Of a stretch of 64,000 nt of DNA, positions 28,255 to 37,765 are shown in pieces. The position numbers and the translations under genes were made by a program. Position 1 is the stretch's first letter, and each line of letters begins with the position of its first letter. The notes beneath the pieces are model-generated. The model saw only the letters and a program-made list of their open reading frames with translations. It was not told the origin of the DNA and did not search any database. The DNA lies in assembly GCF_000174815.1 (NCBI RefSeq), contig NZ_ACNN01000035.1, positions 1 to 64,000 of the forward strand. The letters are read 5' to 3'. The stretch is from Porphyromonas endodontalis ATCC 35406. Lineage in GTDB: Bacteria > Bacteroidota > Bacteroidia > Bacteroidales > Porphyromonadaceae.

Positions 28255-29052
28255 ATGAATATGGAAAAGAAAACAGACAATCCCATTTATCTGGGCTTCG
28301 CCTCACAGAAAGGTGGAGTGGGTAAAAGCAGCCTTGCCGAAGTGCTGGCATCCATTCTGTACTACGAAAAGAACATCTCTCTTGCCGTCGTGGACTGTGA
28401 TGGTACGCAGGAATCCTTCTACAAACTCCGCGAACGCGACAGAGACCTCATCGAGTCCTCACCCGAACTGGGCAAAGAACTCCATGAGCGGCTGTCCCGC
28501 TACGGCAAGAAATCATACCATATCATCAGAAGCAAGCCGGAAAGAGCCGTTTCCGATGTCATGAAATACCTGCATAAAATGAAGACGGCACCGCAACTAT
28601 TCATCTTCGACTTTCCCGGTCATGCCCTTACCAGTGCCATGATGGACCTGTCCATTACGATGGATTATATCATTTCCCCGATAGAATCCGATCCACAGTC
28701 GCTGGCATCGAGTTTTGCATACGCCAAGATAATCAGGGACTTGGGAATCGGCTTTGAGGGCTCACGCATTCAAGATTTCTTCTTGCTCTGGAACAAAATC
28801 AACCGCAGTGCCGGTACCACGGTCATCGACCTGTTCAGTCAGAATGCTGAGGAACAGGGACTGCCGATTTTCGATACCCGTATCTACAACTCCGTCCGCT
28901 TCAGCAGGGAATTGGCACAAGGGGGTGTCAAAGGTGTATTCCGCTGCTCCTACCTGCCCCCTGCACCGGCTCTCCGCCCTCAGACTGGGGTGGATGAGTG
29001 GGTAAAGGAGGTCATGGAGAAACTCAACCTGAAAACTGAGAACGGCGTATGA
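28255..29052 (+). CDS. traA: ParA-family ATPase (TraA)
   Basis: 265 aa. The deviant Walker A is FASQKGGVGKSSLAE at residues about 15-29, and the second acidic motif is FIFDFPGHALTSAMM near 115-130. ParA-like proteins start the tra operon in CTnDOT-type elements and probably help position or stabilise the transfer complex or the excised circle. Its stop overlaps the start of traB (ATGA-type overlap). Confidence 0.88.
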   Translation: MNMEKKTDNPIYLGFASQKGGVGKSSLAEVLASILYYEKNISLAVVDCDGTQESFYKLRERDRDLIESSPELGKELHERLSRYGKKSYHIIRSKPERAVSDVMKYLHKMKTAPQLFIFDFPGHALTSAMMDLSITMDYIISPIESDPQSLASSFAYAKIIRDLGIGFEGSRIQDFFLLWNKINRSAGTTVIDLFSQNAEEQGLPIFDTRIYNSVRFSRELAQGGVKGVFRCSYLPPAPALRPQTGVDEWVKEVMEKLNLKTENGV

Positions 29053-29579
29053 AATCACTGAAAGAGCAACGTGAAAAGCTGCTTCAAGCGAAATTGGAGG
29101 AGATGGCAGACATTGGTGTCAAGAAGCGCACAGAGGAGAACACACCAGACTTTGACGACCCCATTGATTTGGATGATGATTCAGACTCTGTGGAAGAAGA
29201 TGCAAGTGCCTCTCTTTCTAAAATTGACGAACAGGAGGAAATACCGGAAGAAACTTCGTTTAATGGCAACAATGCCAAAACAGCGCAGCCCTCGAAAAGA
29301 AAGAGAAATGCCAGAACGAAGGATTCTTCCCCAGCAATGGACTTTCCTGAATACGAACAGCGATTTCTGACGGGTGTCCGCAACGGGCGCAACAAGTCGG
29401 GCTTCAGCATCCATACCGAGATACTCCAGATACTGCGTGATGTGCTGAACGACATCAGGTCGGAGGCTTCCATCACGGGGTATATAGAGAATATCCTTCT
29501 CGACCATTTGAAAACGTATCAGGATTTGTTGAATCATACCGCCTCACAGCGCAGGCGCGATAAAACCATAGACTTATGA
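29049..29579 (+). CDS. traB: TraB, DUF3408 protein
   Basis: 176 aa. The N-terminal ~95 residues are acidic and low-complexity. The C-terminal ~80 residues (FLTGVRNGRNKSGFSIHTEI...ITGYIENILLDHLKTYQDLL) match DUF3408, which resembles a ribbon-helix-helix ParB-like partner. Its place right after traA suggests a ParA-ParB-like pair. It overlaps both neighbours by 4 bp. Confidence 0.85.
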   Translation: MKSLKEQREKLLQAKLEEMADIGVKKRTEENTPDFDDPIDLDDDSDSVEEDASASLSKIDEQEEIPEETSFNGNNAKTAQPSKRKRNARTKDSSPAMDFPEYEQRFLTGVRNGRNKSGFSIHTEILQILRDVLNDIRSEASITGYIENILLDHLKTYQDLLNHTASQRRRDKTIDL

Positions 29580-30337
29580 TTATCAATTTATTATTAGGAA
29601 TATTGCTTCTGCTGGGCATTGCATGGATAACCCTCGCCATCGCATATCTCTGGAGGCTGTTCCAAGATTCAGCAACCCAATCGGAGAAAAACAACCCGAG
29701 CCGAAAAGAAAACAGACAAATCGAGCGTTCCAAGCCTTCTGTTTCCCAAGAGCAGATAGACAATGCCCGCCATATCTTGGTGGGCAGGAGCAAACCTTTC
29801 ATTTCCCCGTCTGTCCCCGATGTTCCCGCTGTTTCCCCAACTGAAAATCCAGCCGATAATCCCAATACCTTTGCAGCGGAAAACTCACCGGTGCCCGAAG
29901 AAACAGAAGATACGGAAGGCACGGAAGAGGACAACGAGATGCAGATTGACTATACGATGGATGAACCGGATGAGGACATCATCGCCCGTGAGGAACTGCA
30001 AATCGCCGACGCTGCCTTGCCCGAAGTCTCACCGTCCGCTATTCTTGCGCGGGAAGTTGTCCGTGTTACCGGCTGGCATAAGAATGACAATACGCTTGAC
30101 GAGGAAAATGAAGCCGAGGTGCAGGACACGCTGCAAAGCATACGGGGCACACAGCTCATGGACTACATCAAGGAGGCAACGCTCAAGCAGGAGAAAGACC
30201 ATCAAAAGCTGCTCGCTGCCATCCGCAAAGTTGAAGAAGCGGAGTTGCAGGAGGATGATACGGCGACACCTGAGACAGACGATGAAAACGATAACGAGGG
30301 AACGGCGGAAGAAAAGCCGCTGTCCTACTATCTGTAA
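29576..30337 (+). CDS. TraC/TraD-position membrane-anchored acidic protein
   Basis: 253 aa. Residues 4-27 form a transmembrane helix (LLLGILLLLGIAWITLAIAY). The rest is very rich in Glu, Asp, Pro and Thr and probably disordered up to about residue 145, then helical (VQDTLQSIRGTQLMDYIKEA). Its place between traB and traE matches traC/traD of CTnDOT, but I cannot tell which. There is no enzyme motif; an accessory role at the inner membrane is inferred from position. Confidence 0.65.
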   Translation: MIINLLLGILLLLGIAWITLAIAYLWRLFQDSATQSEKNNPSRKENRQIERSKPSVSQEQIDNARHILVGRSKPFISPSVPDVPAVSPTENPADNPNTFAAENSPVPEETEDTEGTEEDNEMQIDYTMDEPDEDIIAREELQIADAALPEVSPSAILAREVVRVTGWHKNDNTLDEENEAEVQDTLQSIRGTQLMDYIKEATLKQEKDHQKLLAAIRKVEEAELQEDDTATPETDDENDNEGTAEEKPLSYYL

Positions 30338-30478
30338 AACAATCCATATTGCAAACTGGGAAGGAGTAACGGCCGGAGTGGCTCACATGTAAAACAATCC
30401 CATACGATAAAATGAGGCCGCCTACACCGTCTCCTCCCATCAAAGAATATTCATTAACAACTTAAAATAAAAAGAACA

Positions 30479-30778
30479 ATGAACAAAAAAATTACACTGA
30501 TGCTGCTCCTGATGGCTGCCGCCACCGTAGGAGCATACGCACAGGGCAACGGTATGGCGGGCATCAACGAAGCCACCAAGATGGTAACATCTTACTTCGA
30601 TCCCGGCACGAAACTTATCTATGCCATCGGTGCCGTAGTGGGCTTGATTGGTGGCATAAAAGTGTACAACAAGTTCAGTTCAGGCGACCCCGATACGAGC
30701 AAGACCGCAGCGAGCTGGTTCGGTGCGTGCATCTTCCTCATCGTGGCTGCCACTATCTTGCGTTCCTTCTTCCTGTAA
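30479..30778 (+). CDS. traE: TraE, DUF4134 (VirB2 pilin-like)
   Basis: 99 aa. The signal peptide ends AYA-QG near residue 22, followed by two hydrophobic helices (LIYAIGAVVGLIGGIKVYNK and ACIFLIVAATILRSFFL). This is the size and layout of VirB2-like pilin subunits; the DUF4134 family is TraE in Bacteroidetes ICEs. It lies after a 141-bp gap, so it may have its own ribosome loading. It is followed 3 bp later by traF. Confidence 0.9.
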   Translation: MNKKITLMLLLMAAATVGAYAQGNGMAGINEATKMVTSYFDPGTKLIYAIGAVVGLIGGIKVYNKFSSGDPDTSKTAASWFGACIFLIVAATILRSFFL

Positions 30779-30781
30779 AAG

Positions 30782-31117
30782 ATGGCTAATTGGGAAATCA
30801 ATAAAGGTGTAGGTCGGACGGTGGAGTTCAAGGGCTTGAAGGCGCAGTATCTCTTCCTCTTTGCAGGAGGATTACTGGCTGTTTTCATTCTCGTTGTCGT
30901 GCTCTACCTCTGCGGAGTCAGTCAAATAGCCTGTCTCATCATAGGCATAGTGGGTGCCACCCTCGTGGTGTGGCAAACGTTTGCCATGAACCGTAAGTAC
31001 GGACAGTATGGGCTGATGAAGCAGGGGGCGGTGCATATGCACCCACGCTACCTTGTAAACCGCCGTACCGTCTTTCACCTTATCCGTAACCTTCAACCCA
31101 AAAGAAAGAAACAATGA
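30782..31117 (+). CDS. traF: TraF, DUF4133 (VirB3-like)
   Basis: 111 aa. Two adjacent membrane helices at about 24-45 and 50-70 (YLFLFAGGLLAVFILVVVLY, IACLIIGIVGATLVVWQ) with a short cytoplasmic tail. This matches VirB3-like inner-membrane subunits, which work with the VirB4 ATPase. Its end overlaps the start of traG by 4 bp. Confidence 0.9.
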   Translation: MANWEINKGVGRTVEFKGLKAQYLFLFAGGLLAVFILVVVLYLCGVSQIACLIIGIVGATLVVWQTFAMNRKYGQYGLMKQGAVHMHPRYLVNRRTVFHLIRNLQPKRKKQ

Positions 31118-33618
31118 GAAACAAAAGCAAGATAACAACTTTGGAGTCGAAGTTCCCGCTGCTCTCCATCGAGCAGGGGTGTATGGTGAGCAAGGATGCC
31201 GACATCACGGTGGCTTTCCGTGTGGAACTGCCCGAACTCTTTACCGTCACCTCTGCCGAATATGAGGCAATGCACTCGGCTTGGCACAAAGCGGTTAAGG
31301 TATTGCCCAATTACAGCATCGTGCATAAGCAGGATTGGTTCATCAAGGAAGACTATCAAGGCAAGCTCTCCGAGAGTGGATTGAGTTTCCTTGCCCGTGC
31401 ATCGGAACGGCATTTCAACGAGCGTCCCTACCTGCATCATTCGGTCTATCTGTTCCTGACCAAGACCAACAAGCAGCGTATGGCACAGCAGAGCAAATTT
31501 TCCTCGCTCTGCCGTGGACACCTGCTGCCCAAGGGAATCACCAACAAGGACGAGGTGATGAAGTTCATGGAAGCCGTGGACCAGTTCGAGCGTATCATCA
31601 ACGATACCGAACAGATAAGGATTATCCGCATGACAGAAGAGGAATTGGTCGGTACAAAGGAAAAAGGTGGTCTCTTGGACCGTTATTTCTCCCTCTCGGA
31701 AGAAGGATACGCCTCTTTGGAGGACATTCGCTTGGGTGCCGACCTCGTGCGTGTAGGCGACAATATGCTTTGTCTGCATACACTTAGCGACACCGATGAC
31801 TTACCCACGAGTGTAAGTACCGACAGCCGATATGAGCGGTTATCGACCGACAGAAGCGACTGCCGCCTTTCCTTTGCCGCTCCCGTGGGCTTGATGCTGC
31901 CCTGCAACCACATCTACAACCAGTACATTTTCATCGAGGACAGCGACGCCAATCTTGAACGCTTCGAGAAGCAAGCACGGAACATGCAATCGCTGGCACG
32001 TTATTCTCGCTCCAATCAAATCAACGAGGAGTGGATACAAGAGTATCTCAACATCGCCCACTCGCAGGGCTTGACCTCCATCCGCGCGCACTTCAACGTG
32101 CTGGCATGGAGCAGCGATAAGGAGGAACTGCGGCAAGTCAAGAACGACGTCGGCTCTGCACTTGCCTTGATGGAGTGCCGACCACGCCACAACACCATTG
32201 ATGCTGCAACGCTCTACTGGGCGGGTATTCCCGGCAATGCTGCCGATTTTCCTGCCGAGGAGAGTTTCTATACCTTCATAGAGCCTGCCCTCTGCTTCTT
32301 TACGGCAGAGACCAACTACAAGGACTCACTCTCTCCCTTCGGCATCAAAATGGCAGACCGTCTTTCAGGCAAACCCATCCACTTGGACATCTCCGACCTG
32401 CCGATGAAAAAGGGTGTTATCACGAATAGAAACAAATTCATCTTGGGTCCTTCTGGCAGCGGCAAGAGTTTCTTTACCAACCACATGGTACGCCAGTATT
32501 ACGAACAAGGGGCGCACGTCCTCTTGGTTGATACGGGTAACTCGTACCAAGGGTTGTGCGAACTTATTCACCGCAAGACCAAAGGCGAAGACGGGGTTTA
32601 TTTCACCTATACCAATGAAAGCCCCATTTCCTTCAATCCATTTTATACCGATGATTACTTCTTCGACGTGGAGAAAAGGGAGAGTATCTGCACGCTCTTG
32701 CTGACCCTTTGGAAGAGTGCCGATGAGCATATCACCAAGACTGAAGCGGGCGAACTCGGTTCTGCCGTCAATTCCTACATAGAGTTGATACGCTCTGATA
32801 GAAGTATTACGCCTTGCTTTAACACCTTCTATGAGTATCTGCGTGATGTCTATCGGGAGGATATGAGAAAGCGGGACATCGAGGTAACGCTCTCGGACTT
32901 CAACATCAACAACCTCTTAACGACATTGAAGCAGTATTACAAGGGCGGTCGCTACGACTTCCTTTTGAACTCGGATAAGAATATCGACCTGCTCTCCAAA
33001 CGCTTCATCGTCTTCGAGATTGACCAGGTGAAGGATAACAAAGACCTATTCCCTGTGGTAACGATTATCATCATGGAAGCCTTCATCAATAAGATGCGAC
33101 GGTTAAAGGGTATCCGCAAGATGATTCTCATTGAGGAAGCGTGGAAAGCCATTGCTTCGGCAAACATGGCGGACTATATAAAATATTTGTACAAGACCGT
33201 GAGAAAGTATTTCGGGGAAGCCATTGTCGTAACGCAGGAGGTGGACGACATCATCTCCTCGCCAGTAGTAAAGGAGAGTATCATCAACAACTCGGACTGT
33301 AAGATACTACTCGACCAACGCAAGTATATGACCAAATTCGACGGCATACAGGCGATGCTCGGCTTGTCCGAAAAAGAAAAGAGTCAAATCCTCTCCATCA
33401 ATCAGAACAATGACCCGAACCGACTCTACAAGGAAGTGTGGATAGGCTTGGGCGGTATGCAGAGTGCCGTCTATGCTACGGAAGTGAGTATGGAAGAATA
33501 CCTCACCTACACCACGGAGGAAACAGAAAAGGTTGAGGTTATGCAGCGTGCTGCACAGCTCGGTGGCGACATCGAGACGGCTATCCGGCAACTGGCCAAT
33601 GAGAAAAGAAATCAATAA
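31114..33618 (+). CDS. traG: TraG, VirB4-type conjugation ATPase
   Basis: 834 aa. Walker A is GPSGSGKSFF at about 446-455 and Walker B is MILIEEAWKAI at about 670-680. The N-terminal 400 residues match the VirB4 N-domain. It powers assembly of the conjugation channel at the inner membrane. The length is normal for CTnDOT-type TraG. It is followed by a 141-bp gap holding two tandem palindromes, where traH is found in CTnDOT. Confidence 0.95.
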   Translation: MRNKSKITTLESKFPLLSIEQGCMVSKDADITVAFRVELPELFTVTSAEYEAMHSAWHKAVKVLPNYSIVHKQDWFIKEDYQGKLSESGLSFLARASERHFNERPYLHHSVYLFLTKTNKQRMAQQSKFSSLCRGHLLPKGITNKDEVMKFMEAVDQFERIINDTEQIRIIRMTEEELVGTKEKGGLLDRYFSLSEEGYASLEDIRLGADLVRVGDNMLCLHTLSDTDDLPTSVSTDSRYERLSTDRSDCRLSFAAPVGLMLPCNHIYNQYIFIEDSDANLERFEKQARNMQSLARYSRSNQINEEWIQEYLNIAHSQGLTSIRAHFNVLAWSSDKEELRQVKNDVGSALALMECRPRHNTIDAATLYWAGIPGNAADFPAEESFYTFIEPALCFFTAETNYKDSLSPFGIKMADRLSGKPIHLDISDLPMKKGVITNRNKFILGPSGSGKSFFTNHMVRQYYEQGAHVLLVDTGNSYQGLCELIHRKTKGEDGVYFTYTNESPISFNPFYTDDYFFDVEKRESICTLLLTLWKSADEHITKTEAGELGSAVNSYIELIRSDRSITPCFNTFYEYLRDVYREDMRKRDIEVTLSDFNINNLLTTLKQYYKGGRYDFLLNSDKNIDLLSKRFIVFEIDQVKDNKDLFPVVTIIIMEAFINKMRRLKGIRKMILIEEAWKAIASANMADYIKYLYKTVRKYFGEAIVVTQEVDDIISSPVVKESIINNSDCKILLDQRKYMTKFDGIQAMLGLSEKEKSQILSINQNNDPNRLYKEVWIGLGGMQSAVYATEVSMEEYLTYTTEETEKVEVMQRAAQLGGDIETAIRQLANEKRNQ

Positions 33619-33646
33619 AAGTTTAACCGCGTAATACAATAAGCTT

Positions 33647-33688
33647 GAGAATATGACATCATATTCTCAAAAATATGACGTCATATTT
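33647..33688. promoter_or_regulatory. Two tandem palindromes between traG and traI
   Basis: Site 1 (33647-33668) has 10-bp arms, GAGAATATGA and TCATATTCTC, around CA. Site 2 (33671-33688) is the perfect palindrome AAATATGACGTCATATTT. Their centres are 22 bp apart and both contain ATATGA(C)...TCATAT, so they look like paired operators for one dimeric protein. No consensus promoter is seen close by. Confidence 0.6.
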
Positions 33689-33759
33689 CAAGAAAACAGT
33701 CGACTGATTTTCCGAGCAAGTCAAATGCTATTGTATCCACGCAAAAATCAATTTGTAAA

Positions 33760-34392
33760 ATGAAAAAGAAAGTTTTAATGCTGATGATGAGTGCCATTCT
33801 CTTTATGAATGGCAAAGCCCACGCACAGTGGGTAGTGAGCGACCCGACCAACTTCGCCGGCAACATTGCCAATACGGTCAAGGAGATTGCCACCGCCTCG
33901 AAGACGGTAAAGAACACCTTGGACGGATTCAAGGAGGTGGAGAAGCTCTACAACGACACCAAGAAGTATTATGATGCCCTGAAGAAAGTGAACAACCTCA
34001 TCGGTGATGCCTACAAGGTCAAGGAGTGTATCCTCATGGTGGGCGACATCTCGGAGATTTACGTTACCTCCTACAAGAAGATGCTCTCGGACAGGAACTT
34101 CCGTCCTTCCGAACTCGCTGCGATGGCTTCGGGCTACGCCAAACTATTGGAACAAAGCGGGGAGAGTCTCAAGGAACTCAAGTCCGTGGCCAAGTCGGGC
34201 GTGCTTTCGATGAATGACCACGAGCGCATGCAGACCATCGACCGTATCTACACCACATTGCGCGAATACCGCTCGCTCGTGTCGTACTACACAAGGAAGA
34301 ACATCTCTGTGAGCTACGTCCGTGCAAGGGAAAAGAACGACCTTGCCTCCGTCAAGGCACTCTACGGCAACACGGCAAGCAGATATTGGTAG
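33760..34392 (+). CDS. traI: TraI, DUF4141 (VirB5-like)
   Basis: 210 aa. The signal peptide ends AHAQ near residue 23, followed by a mostly helical protein (VKEIATASKTVKNTLDGFKE and similar). This matches the DUF4141/TraI family, thought to be a periplasmic VirB5-type component. It is the first gene after the tandem palindromes, so expression of traI-traQ could be set there. Confidence 0.88.
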   Translation: MKKKVLMLMMSAILFMNGKAHAQWVVSDPTNFAGNIANTVKEIATASKTVKNTLDGFKEVEKLYNDTKKYYDALKKVNNLIGDAYKVKECILMVGDISEIYVTSYKKMLSDRNFRPSELAAMASGYAKLLEQSGESLKELKSVAKSGVLSMNDHERMQTIDRIYTTLREYRSLVSYYTRKNISVSYVRAREKNDLASVKALYGNTASRYW

Positions 34393-34444
34393 GTCGGCAA
34401 TCCTACATTTTTCATTCATTACAGAATACTAAACACGAATAGTT

Positions 34445-35482
34445 ATGGATTTTGCCAGTTTACACGAGCTCTTACGCTCCACCTACGATGAGATGATGCC
34501 CCTCTGCGCGCAGATGACGGGCATCGCCAAGGGGATAGCGGGATTGGGCGCACTCTTCTACATTGCCCTTCGGGTATGGGCTTCCATTGCCCGTGCCGAG
34601 GCAATCGACGTGTTTCCTCTGCTCCGCCCCTTTATCTTGGGCTTCTGCATCATGTTCTTTCCTTCGGTAGTGCTCGGAACGATGAACGCCGTACTCTCGC
34701 CTGTGGTGCAGGGTACGGAAATGATGGTACATAGGCAGGAGGGGAACTTGGCGGAGCTTACCGCCAAGAGAAACAAACTGCAGGAAGAAGCCTATTTGCG
34801 CAATCCCGAAACCGCCTATCTTGTCTCCAACGAGAAGTTCGACCAGAAGATAGAGGAAATGGGCTTCATCGGTCCCGAAGACGCCCTTACCATCGCCGGA
34901 ATGTATGCCGAACGTGCCGCCTACCAAACCAAGCAGTGGGTGATGAAACTCGTTCATGATCTGATGGAACTTTTGTTCCATGCTGCAGGGCTTATCATCG
35001 ACACACTCCGTACCTTTATTCTTATCGTCCTTTCCATCCTCGGCCCGGTAGTCTTCGGCATTGCCGTGTGGGATGGACTTTCGGGTTCTCTTACGGCTTG
35101 GTTCTCCCGATACATCTCGGTCTATCTGTGGCTTCCCGTGAGCAGTATCCTGACCGCTCTGCTCACCAAGATACAGGTGTTGATGGTACAGAAGGACATC
35201 GAGGCACTCAGCGACCCGAACTATCTGCCCGATTCGGGAACTTGGTATTACATCGTCTTCTTCCTCATCGGCATCGTGGGCTACTTCTGCGTACCTACGG
35301 TTGCCGGCTGGATTATCGAGGCAGGAGGCGGTATCGGTTCTTACGGGCGAAACGTCAATCAGACCGCACAACGTGGCGCACAGGGTGCATACACGGGCGG
35401 CAAATATTTGGCAGGCGGAGCGGGTGCCGTTGCGGGCAATGCCATCGGACGTATCAAGGGAGCTTTGCTTAAAGGCAAGTAG
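34445..35482 (+). CDS. traJ: TraJ, polytopic channel protein (VirB6-like)
   Basis: 345 aa with about six hydrophobic segments (for example GLGALFYIALRVWASIARAE, FILIVLSILGPVVFGIAVWD, YYIVFFLIGIVGYFCVPTVA). The C-terminus is Gly/Ala rich. It matches TraJ of CTnDOT and by layout the VirB6/TrbL inner-membrane channel subunits. Confidence 0.9.
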   Translation: MDFASLHELLRSTYDEMMPLCAQMTGIAKGIAGLGALFYIALRVWASIARAEAIDVFPLLRPFILGFCIMFFPSVVLGTMNAVLSPVVQGTEMMVHRQEGNLAELTAKRNKLQEEAYLRNPETAYLVSNEKFDQKIEEMGFIGPEDALTIAGMYAERAAYQTKQWVMKLVHDLMELLFHAAGLIIDTLRTFILIVLSILGPVVFGIAVWDGLSGSLTAWFSRYISVYLWLPVSSILTALLTKIQVLMVQKDIEALSDPNYLPDSGTWYYIVFFLIGIVGYFCVPTVAGWIIEAGGGIGSYGRNVNQTAQRGAQGAYTGGKYLAGGAGAVAGNAIGRIKGALLKGK

Positions 35483-35536
35483 AGGTTAGAACGTGAGAAT
35501 TTAGAGATAGAACAATAACTTAAATGATAAAAAGAA

Positions 35537-36160
35537 ATGGAATTCAAATCACTTAGAAATATCGAGACCTCATTCAGGCAGATACGGCTCTATGCCTTTG
35601 TCTTTGCCATCGTCTGTGTGGCGGTAGGCGGTTATGCCGTCTATGCCTCGTACGGCTTCGCCAAGGAGCAGCGAGAGAAAATCTATGTGCTGGATCAAGG
35701 TAAGTCGCTCATGCTTGCACTCAGTCAGGATGCAAGCCGAAACCGTCCCGTGGAGGCAAGGGAGCATGTGCGCCGTTTTCACGAGCTGTTCTTCACCATC
35801 GCGCCCGACAAGGACGCCATCGAGAAGAACATGGAGCGTGCCTTCCTCCTGTGCGACAAGTCGGCTTTCAACTATTACAAGGACTTGGCGGAGAAAGGCT
35901 ACTACAACCGTGCCATATCGGGCAATGTCAATCAACGCATAGAGGTGGACTCCATACGCTGCAACTTTGGTGCTTACCCTTACGGGGTAACGACCTATTC
36001 ACGGCTGTTCATCGTCAGACAGAGCAATGTCACGGAGCGCAGTCTCATCACGACCTGCACGCTGCAGAACTCCGTCCGCTCGGACAACAATCCGCAGGGC
36101 TTCCTGATGGAGCAGTTCATGGTCAGGGAAAACAGGGACATACAGACCTATAAACGATAA
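35537..36160 (+). CDS. traK: TraK (VirB8-like)
   Basis: 207 aa. One transmembrane helix at about 17-39 (LYAFVFAIVCVAVGGYAVYA), then a periplasmic domain of ~165 residues. This is the bitopic layout of VirB8 subunits, and the sequence fits the Bacteroidetes TraK family. It is followed 4 bp later by traL. Confidence 0.9.
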   Translation: MEFKSLRNIETSFRQIRLYAFVFAIVCVAVGGYAVYASYGFAKEQREKIYVLDQGKSLMLALSQDASRNRPVEAREHVRRFHELFFTIAPDKDAIEKNMERAFLLCDKSAFNYYKDLAEKGYYNRAISGNVNQRIEVDSIRCNFGAYPYGVTTYSRLFIVRQSNVTERSLITTCTLQNSVRSDNNPQGFLMEQFMVRENRDIQTYKR

Positions 36161-36164
36161 GACT

Positions 36165-36458
36165 ATGGCAAGGAAAAGAAACTATTTGCTCGCTCGCTAC
36201 TATCTAAGGCTGCACCTGTGGCTTCGCCATCGGTGCGACAGGCTCACGGTAAGGCAGCGCAAGGCTATCGTCTATGGGCTGAGCCTTGTCTATCTCATCT
36301 GCTCTCTTTGGATGATTGCGCAGTTTTTTCTACCCCAAAGGGAGGAAGCGCTGCTCTTCCCCACGAGCGAGGTGGTGGACAGCCCCATACGAACGGACAG
36401 CCTTCATCGTATCACAGAAAACATTCACCAATTAGTATGTAAAAACAATGGAAAATAA
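36165..36458 (+). CDS. traL: TraL, DUF3989
   Basis: 97 aa. A basic N-terminus with one transmembrane helix (IVYGLSLVYLICSLWMIAQF, about 38-57) and a short periplasmic tail. Size and position match TraL/DUF3989. Its end overlaps traM by 11 bp. Confidence 0.85.
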   Translation: MARKRNYLLARYYLRLHLWLRHRCDRLTVRQRKAIVYGLSLVYLICSLWMIAQFFLPQREEALLFPTSEVVDSPIRTDSLHRITENIHQLVCKNNGK

Positions 36459-37716
36459 ACAGAAAGAACAAATGAAGAAAGGCTTGGTCTTCGGAGGGCT
36501 GGGACTGCTCTTTGCCCTCTCGATGTGGTTTATCTTCGCCCCTTCAGGCAAGGACAAGACTGCTGCAGAGCAGGGCTTGAACGACAGCATCCCACAGGCA
36601 ACGACAGAAAAGCTCACCGAGAACAAGCTCAAAGCCTATGAGCTGGGTGACAAGGCGCACGAGGAGGAGCAGACCCGCGAGGAGATGGGCAGGCTCTCGG
36701 ATTACTTCGCTGAAAATACGGCTCCAACGGAAACGAAACGTGCCGAAGCAGCCGTTTCCACAGCAAAGATAGAAAGCTCCATGCGCCGCTATGAGGAGAA
36801 TACCCGCTTGCTTAACTCTTTTTACGCTCCCGATCCACACGAAGAGGAACGTGAGGCATTACGCTCGGAGATTGACAATCTCAAAAAGGAACTATCCTCC
36901 AAGAGCAGCAGGGAGGACGATGAAGAGAAACGGCAGCTCGCACTGATGGAAAAGAGCTATCAGATGGCGGCGAAGTACCTGCCAAAGGCTTCATCGACAC
37001 CGCCGTCCCTGGGTGGTTCCTTTGTGGGAAGTACGGGTAACGCTACTTCAAGCACAGATACGGAACTTACAAAGGGGCAGGTTGCACAAACCAACACACC
37101 TGTTATGGAAGTCTTGGCAGAACGCAGACAGGTGGTGTCTTCACTCGGTCAGCCGATGAGCGATGCGGATTTCATCAGGGAGTATGGCACGAAAGCACGC
37201 AACATGGGTTTCCATTCACTTACAAGTCTGGCTGCACCCACGATGCGCAACACGCTCAAAGTGGTGGTGGACAGGACAACGACACTCAAGGAGGGTGACA
37301 ACGTGGTACTCCGTCTGCTGGAAACCGCCAAGGTGCAGGGCTTGCGTATTCCACGGCAGAGCCGACTCATAGCTGTCGCCAAGATTGAAGGCAACCGTAT
37401 GCATCTGCTTATCAAAAGCATTGAGGTGGACGCCCATATCATAGCCGTCAAGCTCTCGGCATACGACACGGACGGGCAGGAGGGCGTGTATATCCCAGGT
37501 TCGGAGGACATCAATGCTCTCAAGGAGGTTGGTGCCAACATCGGTGGCTCGATGGGGACATCGTTCACCTTTGCTTCCTCCGCCAAGGACCAGATTATCT
37601 CCGAGGCTGCCCGTGGGGTGATGCAGGGGGCAAGTCAGCTTCTCCAAAAGAAACTGCGTACCGTCAAGGTAACGCTCAAAGGTGGTTATCGCCTTTTCTT
37701 GGTGCAGACAAAATAA
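36448..37716 (+). CDS. traM: TraM (VirB10-like)
   Basis: 422 aa. A short cytoplasmic N-terminus, one transmembrane helix at about 11-29 (VFGGLGLLFALSMWFIFAPS), a Glu/Lys-rich coiled-coil linker (about 30-180), and a C-terminal beta-rich domain (about 255-422, with LRIPRQSRLIAVAKIEGNRM). This is the VirB10 layout: a protein spanning from the inner membrane towards the outer-membrane core. Confidence 0.9.
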   Translation: MENKQKEQMKKGLVFGGLGLLFALSMWFIFAPSGKDKTAAEQGLNDSIPQATTEKLTENKLKAYELGDKAHEEEQTREEMGRLSDYFAENTAPTETKRAEAAVSTAKIESSMRRYEENTRLLNSFYAPDPHEEEREALRSEIDNLKKELSSKSSREDDEEKRQLALMEKSYQMAAKYLPKASSTPPSLGGSFVGSTGNATSSTDTELTKGQVAQTNTPVMEVLAERRQVVSSLGQPMSDADFIREYGTKARNMGFHSLTSLAAPTMRNTLKVVVDRTTTLKEGDNVVLRLLETAKVQGLRIPRQSRLIAVAKIEGNRMHLLIKSIEVDAHIIAVKLSAYDTDGQEGVYIPGSEDINALKEVGANIGGSMGTSFTFASSAKDQIISEAARGVMQGASQLLQKKLRTVKVTLKGGYRLFLVQTK

Positions 37717-37765
37717 AACAATCAAAAATGACAGGTAAAACAATAACATCAAAACAATAGCAACA

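Noticed and set aside
30335-30400. 13-bp direct repeat TGTAAAACAATCC 55 bp apart, before traE
   Set aside because: Only two copies, no palindrome or promoter attached; probably a small local duplication.
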